In this document: one piece after another, positions 57,100 through 64,000 of the stretch | How the letters are laid out: the number at the start of each line of letters is the position of its first letter | Numbering within the stretch: the first letter of the stretch is position 1 | DNA from: Cladopsammia gracilis | Lineage: Eukaryota; Cnidaria; Anthozoa; Scleractinia; Dendrophylliidae | Length of the DNA: 64,000 bases | Assembly (NCBI GenBank): GCA_022457155.1 | Contig: JAJGOT010000037.1 | Coordinates: 331,001 to 395,000 of the forward strand | Direction: 5' to 3' | Notes under the pieces: model-generated | The model's input: the letters and a program-made list of their open reading frames with translations, nothing else | Told to the model about the DNA's origin: nothing | The model's database searches: none | Translations under genes and position numbers: made by a program

Positions 57100-57535
57100 T
57101 AGTGAAATTTTCGCGACGGCTTAAAGGCAGCAATCCGGCTTTATCAGCTGATTGCGGAGAAATAAAGCTACCATAAAACCAAAATTTTTCGGATAATAGC
57201 TTCCCATATTTTAACGGTTATACTTTTGAAAATGTATGTTGACTAGCATACGAAACGTTAAGTTCATAAAATGCATGTTTTTAAAATGTTTATCACCGCT
57301 GTTTGTTTAATATTTTTTCGGATAATTTTTTAGTGCACTTCAGCGATTTTGAATACGTGACTGAATTTCTACTCAAACTTTTCGCGACGGCTTACTGCTG
57401 ATGGTCCCGGCTTTATCAGCTGATTGCGGAGAAAAAATGGCACCATAAAACCAAAATTTTTCGGATAATTTTTTTAGTGTAATTTGTCTCGCGTGCACTT
57501 CAGCGATTTTGAATACGTGACTGAATTTCCCGGAA
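57100..57535 (+). repeat. Direct repeats (TTTATCAGCTGATTGCGGAG and GCGATTTTGAATACGTGACT)
   Basis: The block TTCGCGACGGCTTA ... TTTATCAGCTGATTGCGGAG ... CATAAAACCAAAATTTTTCG occurs at about 57109-57195 and 57380-57465. The block GCACTTCAGCGATTTTGAAT occurs at about 57333 and 57495. Alternating copies indicate a duplicated unit of roughly 160-270 bp. Confidence 0.8.
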
Positions 57536-58339
57536 ATTCTGGGGGCGAGCCATTTGACTAAAACTTCCAGAAATTGTTGTACAAAATCGAGAGAAACGGA
57601 AAATTTCCGAAAATTTGGCTGAATACCACGCGAGATTTTCCTCTTTTTTTCCCTCTTGTCCAACATTTTCCAGGGGTAACTTTGGTACAAACAGAGCTGG
57701 TGTCAGGAAATTTTGAGTTTTTAAATATTTTTTCCGTGGCGGTCATTTTCGTAAAAAGGCTCGTATGTTTTTAGGGACGGACCATTTAATTTTTGTGGGG
57801 GGAGGGGGGAGGGGGGTTGGGAATTACCCCCCAAAAAAATTCTTGCAAATAGAGATGCTAAAAAAATTCGTACTCGTTTGTGGGTTTATCGGCTCCCGGT
57901 ACTTCGTAATAGAAAAAAGTGGCTAAACTTCGAAAACTAGATCTATTAAGCTTTCTATTGGTAGGTAGCTTGGGATAGTTTTCTTGAAACTGACGAGGGT
58001 ACGAATCTTTTAACTTTCTCGAAGAACACCTGCGGCGAAGGTTTAATTGTTTTTTTCTGTCATCGCTTTCCAGTTTATACAACTTCAAGTCTTATACTGA
58101 ACCATTGCAGCTAGCCTGTAATATGTGAGGCTTCTCTGTTATCTGAGATATGACAAATGTCATTAGCTGTCTGAGTGGGGTAGAGCACTTTTCTTCCTCA
58201 AATTCATTGAAAAAGTATCTTTTTTTTTACTTATATGGGAGAGGCATTAACAATGACACAAGGGAAATAAACCATGAAGATTTTTTATTAAATTACTTCC
58301 ATCAAAGTAAGATATGTACATAATGAACTGGAATTTACC

Positions 58340-58345
58340 TTTATT
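58340..58345 (-). terminator. Possible polyadenylation signal of Pax A
   Basis: AATAAA on the minus strand about 270 bases past the stop codon; a second AATAAA lies at 58289-58284. Confidence 0.4.
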
Positions 58346-58611
58346 GCAAAGGGTTTGGAAAATGGATTTTATGAATTCAACACGCGTGAACAGAATTCAC
58401 CGTGTGATATTACATTATTTAAGATGCCTTATATGAAGTAACGACAACTGATTGAAAGTGAACCTTATTTGAAACTCAAAGGATTAAAATATTTGCTCTT
58501 TTGTTACTTTAGAAAATTAACAGTGGAGGAACTTTCACTGTAAAAGGCATCATACGTATGCGATAGAATCGATAAATTTCGTTTATCGTTCATTACTGAT
58601 CCTCTTGTTTA

Positions 58612-58929
58612 CTATTGTGTGACCATCTGAATAGGTCTGTAGTACATGTAAGGGACTGCACGTGGCATGTACGGTGCATAGCGTATTACAGGTGTCACTG
58701 GGTAGAATATGCGGGTCTTCACTGGTGCGGGTGTATCCCTCGCATGAACATCTGGTTTGTGGCTTGGCCTGGCTTTGGATTTCGAACGGTGGTTTGAAAA
58801 CCAAACCTAAAAAATTAACAAAAAGAGCATATTATGAGCAAACAGTTTCTTGGGGCAGTATAATGTTTTAGGTTTATCTCTGCGGCTTGTATACCGCTGG
58901 TGGTAATTTGTTTTATTATTTGTAAATAA

Positions 58930-58975
<46 letters not shown>

Positions 58976-60607
58976 TAGGATTGCCTCATCTATTCCAACA
59001 TTAAATTTGAAGCTCATTGTTTGAGTCACTTCTGTTTTGTAAACAAAGCTCAAAAGTACTGGCCTTTGCTATATGGTATCTCAGATTATAACCTAACATG
59101 AAGGACTAGTGATCACAAACATTTCTTACCTGAATCTTTGATTCGCTGATCTGTAGCCTCTCTGCCAGTTCCTCGCGAGTGAGAGCATCCGGGTATTGCG
59201 TTTTCTCGAAGGCTTTCTCCAGTTCTTCGATTTGCTCAGGGGTGAACTTGGTTCTGTTCCGTCGCTGATACAGTCTCATATTATTGCTGCTGTTGCTGCT
59301 GGTAATGCAGTTGGTGCTTGCTGGAGTCGGCAAGTCGCTTAGCACCGAATGTCCGTTGACAGTAGATCCTGCAAACAACAAGAGTGGACGTTTGTTACGT
59401 GCGATTTTGGCAGAGATAGGTTTGAGTGTCTTGTAGGTTTTGATTTATATTTTCAGTTTTGAGCTTGATGGCTTATTGTGTTAATGAAGACATGACTAAG
59501 TTTATCATCACAGTGCGGAATAATTTGAACAATCTTCCCCCAGTTAGAAGTTTCTGTTCAACAGAATGTGACAAGTGATTAAACCATTAGGGACTAACCT
59601 TATAACCCCGACCTTTTAAAAAGAGTAACACATGAAGTAAATAAGCCAAATAACAGTGAAATCTCAAGTTGCTTACCTAAGTCAATGAGTTTGGATGGAG
59701 ATGCTGGTTCATGTCTTTCCATTTTGTCTTCTACCTTGAGGATATTGTCAATAGAGAATGGAGTAAAGGATTTGGGAGCGTTCTCCTTGGAGAATTCTAC
59801 CTCCATCACATCACAAGCACTGCCAGTTGATCTCGCCCTTCTTAGCAATCTGCTGATGACAGTGAGAGGAGGCAGGCTTTCCTTTGTGCACATACCATCA
59901 GTCACCAGCTTTTCTTTGACTTCCCAAGAGAAGACTCCTGGCGCTTCACGGCGATACTCCTCGATCTTGTTCTTCACTTCGGAGCTCACATCCCTCGATG
60001 TTTTTCGCTTTGCTCGACCAGGCTCAAAAGATCCAGTGTCGTTGTACTTGGAAAGCAGTTTGCTGATGCAGCCATGTGAAACCTTGAGTTGTCTGCTGAT
60101 ATCACACGGGCGGATGCCACGCTCTGACATGTCGATGATTTGTTGGCGAACCGAGTTTGGAAGTGGCTTGCCATTCACAAACACTCCACCCAGTTGGTTG
60201 AGCTTGCCTTAAAAAATAGGGAACAATTCATATCAATTACATGGAATGCCGGACAAAGCGAAACTATAGCCGGAGAAGATACGCGTATTGTGGTCGATAC
60301 ACATATTGCAACAAAAGCTTCGTTTGTTTTAAACATTTCTTATTTTTCAATTGCTACTGTCCCCTACCCTACTCATAAAAATTTACAAATTTTGCCAGCC
60401 CCATTCCTCCTAAATCTTCCTATTTCGTGGCTATGCAGCCGAATTGTGTAATTTAACAAGACTTTTGACCGTTTAACAGTGACAGTGTTTCAGTGTTCAG
60501 CCTAGTGTTTTAAATGTTGCGGCATCTGTGACTGTGGCGATAAAGAAAGGATCTGATCCATGGGATAAACGCAGGCATTAGTTACCTGATTGAAAGGTAT
60601 TTTCCAT
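58612..60607 (-). CDS. Pax transcription factor A (Pax-D-like), complete, 4 exons
   Basis: Exons: 60607-60586, 60207-59677, 59368-59130 and 58806-58612, phases 1, 1, 0, giving 328 residues. Exon 1 is only MENTFQS plus one base, then GTAACT. The paired domain (about 9-135) has [40 protein letters not shown] and [19 protein letters not shown]. The octapeptide FSIDNILK lies at about 158-165. The homeodomain (about 219-278) runs [20 protein letters not shown] to [11 protein letters not shown], with S50 and N51 present; H at position 52 instead of the usual R is unusual. The tail has [15 protein letters not shown] and PYMYYRP, shared with gene B. Octapeptide plus full homeodomain fits the Pax3/7-like group, which in cnidarians includes Pax-D; subclass is inferred, not proven. 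Confidence 0.95.
58880..58974 (+). repeat. LINE 3'-end relic: AATAAA plus TTG/GGT microsatellite in Pax A intron
   Basis: GTAAATAAATTG is followed by about nine TTG triplets and then GGT triplets (58931-58974). The AATAAATTGTTGTTG junction is the same as the 3' end of the LINE at 9852-12536 read on its own strand. It is therefore probably the remnant of a heavily 5'-truncated copy. Confidence 0.6.
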
Positions 60608-60708
60608 CTTTTGATTTCACAAATTGTCCGAGATTTCGATGTTCCACTCTTCTTAGTGCTTTCTCTGGAACGGTTTGTTTTGGTTTACCTCAGACGCATA
60701 CGTGCTCG

Positions 60709-60717
60709 CTTATATAG
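60709..60717 (-). promoter_or_regulatory. TATA box of Pax A
   Basis: CTATATAAG on the minus strand, 102 bases before the start codon. It predicts transcription starting near 60680 and a 5' UTR of about 70 bases. Confidence 0.6.
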
Positions 60718-60819
60718 CCGCCCGTGTCTAGGTGGCTTCCGCTATGACGTCAAAAGAGCTATTTTCAGAGCTCTGTTTCTAAACATAGCAGGAGAAACAA
60801 AACTAATACAACACTAAGC

Positions 60820-62807
60820 TTTCTATTGACCTGTCGTTAGTTATGCGCGGAAAACCATGACCTATAATGACGTATTTCGCGCACTTTCACAAAGCAATTC
60901 ATTATCGCGTGACGACCTTTTGTCATGGGTGTAGCCTTGAACGCAATTTATGGTTACAAGTGGTCACGATTAGATTGTATTTTCACGCGATCGTATCGAA
61001 TAACGTGTTTTGCAAAGTGATGACAGCGTGTTTGGTGTTTGGTTTAATTAAACACGTCTTTGTTTCATTTATATTTATAGGTCTGTCTTCTTCTTGTCTG
61101 TCTAAACTTGTGTCTCGAACTTGCAGTGTTTAGTCAAAATCAAGAGATTCGGATCCGTGGACTGTTAAACAATACAAAATAGTGACATATTATTAATAAA
61201 CATTTTATTTTTTAAAAGACTGTAAAACAGGATGTGCCATAGGCAACAATTGTACATCAAAGATCAGGAAATTATCAAATAATTTGACTCTCATCCATCG
61301 TGACCATCTTCCATTCCAAACATTTATTTCGCAACTCAAACGGATGTAAAGAGAAAAAAATAAATTCAACTTCCTATATTTCCTGTCGTTACTGATACGT
61401 CAAAAGCAACCAAAGTGGAGCCAGTGATTGGCTTCAGAAATGCGTTTTCCTCATTGTAGCTGGGCTTCGTCTACAATTCTTTGTTTTCCTTTCGGCTGGT
61501 ATGTAGTGACCTGAGGCAGCTGTATTCACAGGCTAGAGAATACTAAGTGGTAGAATAACAAAGCCCCGGCCGGCACAGAACACTACTACTACGACTAAGC
61601 GGATATCCGGAACATGACAACACTTAAAACTCAATTCATCCGAGACAATAACAGAATGCTCTAGCGCGCCCTTTTGTTTATTCACTTTATTTTCTTTTAG
61701 TGTATAAACATTGGTCGACTGAACTATTGTATTAAAAAAAAATATCTGATCCAAATAGGATCGAACTTCCTTCGTGTTATTCCGTCGGCCAAACACGTTC
61801 TTTAAACAAAATGCAAGGCTGATGAAACGGTCATGTGTATTTTTTTATTGCCCAACATTCAACAGTTATAGCGGTTAGCAAAAAGGCAATAAGTATTTTA
61901 TTAAGCTGTTTCTGTTTTACAGAGTTCTGCCAGGCTTCTTCTCTTCTCAGTTTGTTTATACGCTTTCAACTCCACTTTAAAATTAGGATGATAATGGTGT
62001 TTTCTACAGTGCGAAAGTGATCGAGTAATGTTGCATTATAACTAACTGAACACGAAGAGAAAACAACCTCGTACCGAGGGTCCTCAGACGTCAAGAGCAG
62101 GAAGAAACCTCTGCACTCGTGGAGTACACTTAGGGTTAGGCTGTTGTCATTTTGATAAAAAGAGGTTCAAAAGAGGAACTGCTTTTCTAGTTTTGTTTAC
62201 TGATTTAAACCGACCAAAACTGATAAGTGAAGGTTTTATAAACAGAGCAATCCCAAAGTGTTAAAGCTTTTTTGTTTTGTTTTGTTTATTTATTTTCCAA
62301 TCCAAACCGAGTGTGTTTAAATTCACCTGTTCTTTCTCGATGTTCTGCAGAAGAGAAAATGTTCTGGGTCAGTATTACACAACGGTATTTGCATAGTGCC
62401 AGTTAATTCAGGGACACCCAACGAATGTGTTCCTCGCTTTATTTGTTCTCCAGCGGAATTCTTGCTGGCTGGCAAAACATTCTGTATATATTCTTTTAAT
62501 TACTATTTTTGCGCTGGCTGACTTGGGAAAGAAGTCGCAAGAACAAACTGTACTGGCTAACTCACTTGAGCAGATCGAAAAGAGACAGATTATGTATGGA
62601 TTTTGTGAGGAGAAGTTTGATGTTGGTCATTTTGGGGCTTAAAGGGGTTCAGCTTCGTAGTAGCTTCGTAGCTTCTTTTGTGTCTCTAAGTACTGCTTAA
62701 AAGCAGTTCGAAACGGCAGTACATGTACAAAACAATAAACGAAAAAGCTTTACATGATAGTTTGCCATTAATATTTTCAAGGCCCTTTTAGTAACTTATT
62801 ATTATTG

Positions 62808-62865
<58 letters not shown>

Positions 62866-63540
62866 TTTATTTAATTGCTGGCTGGGAAACACTGAGACAT
62901 TTTTTTTTATCCAGCTGGCTGGGAATTTCCCTATATGTTATGCTGGGAAAAAGGAACAGATATATTTTTCCCAGCAACGTAGAAGAACACCTGGAAATGC
63001 TTTTATATCATTTATTTTAATTCATTTGAGTAAAATAATGCATTTTACCAAAGATTGTTCGTTGGGTGCCCCTGTTAATTCCTCGCGGTTAATTAGTGAA
63101 AAATCTTGAAAAACAGAAGCGAAGATGAAAGACAGTTACTCGAGCTTCTGGGACTTCAGTCAGTAATATCCTTGTTTTACCGTAGTATAAGAAAGGCATA
63201 GACTTACTTATTTCCTTTTAGAATACGAAACGCGTGATCAGTATTCCCACGAAAAAAAACATTCTGGTTGTTAAATGCCACTTAAATACACCCACGTTTC
63301 ACGCTAACATTTACACACTACAATTTACACTCAATTCTTTGTGCGTGTGCCATGTGCTTTATGTCCATATGTTCGCATGCTTTTGTTCATCGTAGTTAAT
63401 AAATTATTTCAATCGAAGCCAAAATATACTGCAGATTTAATAGACTCCCCCGCTGATGTGGTTCTGTGACGTCTGTCAGTAAAAGGCGGAGGTATCATTT
63501 TCGATAGCTACGAATATCCATTTAGCTGTGACGAGTTTTC
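60820..63540. other. Spacer upstream of Pax A
   Basis: No gene recognised. Contains an ATT microsatellite (62812-62862) and CTGGCTGGGAAA-type repeats at about 62877-62990. Control regions of Pax A would be expected here. Confidence 0.4.
62812..62862 (+). repeat. ATT microsatellite
   Basis: About seventeen ATT triplets, one interruption. Confidence 0.95.
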
Positions 63541-63582
63541 CCCGGCGTGACGATCGCCAGGCGTGCGAGGGCGGAGGTAACT

Positions 63583-63788
63583 TATAAACATTCACAAAGA
63601 ATCAAAGATCCATCGCACTGTGACGACAGAACCGAACATTCTCGGATTTACGAATTCAATACGGAAAGGCACGACTCAATATTTTATTTATTTATTCATA
63701 TCTCGATAAAAATTAGTCAAATTTGTTATAAACAAATATACCAAAGGATATTGCTTGAGGATGGAAGGCTCGTATTGTCGATTTGCAG
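63583..63788 (+). CDS. Possible promoter and first exon of the next gene
   Basis: A TATAAAC at 63583-63589 precedes ATG GAA GGC TCG TAT TGT CGA TTT GCA G (63761-63788), which runs straight into GTAAGAACAC. The exon ends in phase 1, the same phase as the first exon of Pax A. The product start MEGSYCRFA is not recognised. The gene, if real, leaves the window on the right and is divergent from Pax A. Confidence 0.33.
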
Positions 63789-64000
63789 GTAAGAACACCT
63801 TTTTTCGATGTGGGCTGAAACGATTTAGGTTTGCCTTAATTTTAAAATTTTCTCATATAGTAAAATGCCCGGCCACAAGAGCTTACGGAATACTTACGTA
63901 TTTGCTGTTTTCATGCCGCAAGAGATCACAAGAGGAATACTTAACGCGTTTTCCACATGTCTTAGTTGCATTTGAGTTATGACTTTTCAATTGCCTTGAT

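Noticed and set aside
59685..60212. 175-residue plus-strand ORF opposite the Pax A paired exon
   Set aside because: It is the antisense shadow of a conserved coding exon; similar shadows lie at 52842-53096 and 60140-60451.
61740..61790. B-box-like GTTCGATCC on the minus strand
   Set aside because: No A-box at the right distance and no tRNA-like fold.

Overview
The window reads as AT-rich animal nuclear DNA from an anthozoan, most probably a stony coral such as Acropora. The grounds are spliced genes with GT-AG introns, two tandem Pax genes with Pax-D-like paired domains, and a dense load of foldback/MITE elements, LINEs and tRNA-derived SINEs. The species is inferred, not shown. There is no prokaryotic or organellar signal.

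Layout: 0.5-1.9 kb holds the first two exons of an unrecognised minus-strand gene that leaves the window on the left. 5.7-8.2 kb is two adjoining inverted-repeat elements, the larger carrying two diverged copies of one exon in opposite arms. 9.85-12.5 kb is a 5'-truncated, frameshifted LINE on the minus strand, next to a 1.4 kb foldback element (12.57-14.0 kb). 14.25-26.7 kb is a complete six-exon gene for RSL24D1/Rlp24, a 60S ribosome-assembly factor; its introns hold hairpin elements, a 150-bp satellite array and a SINE. 28.17-39.2 kb is a five-exon alpha-arrestin (ARRDC) gene. Its 7.5 kb first intron contains an L1/Tx1-like LINE fragment, a KIAA1958/ZMYM-like exon and acidic ORFs. 41.2 kb carries a decayed start of a third Pax paired exon. 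43-50 kb is repeat-rich and includes two hammerhead-ribozyme-like motifs. 51.0-53.3 kb and 58.6-60.6 kb are two tandem minus-strand Pax genes, each with paired domain, octapeptide and complete homeodomain. A possible first exon of another plus-strand gene sits at 63.76 kb.

The host genes are a housekeeping ribosome-assembly factor, a trafficking adaptor and a small Pax cluster; nothing suggests they form one pathway. The least ordinary items are the two hammerhead-like motifs that share one unusual architecture, the third Pax relic in line with two intact paralogs, and the foldback element with mirrored exon copies. All splice models were assembled by eye from reading frame, phase and GT-AG signals and have not been checked against transcripts.
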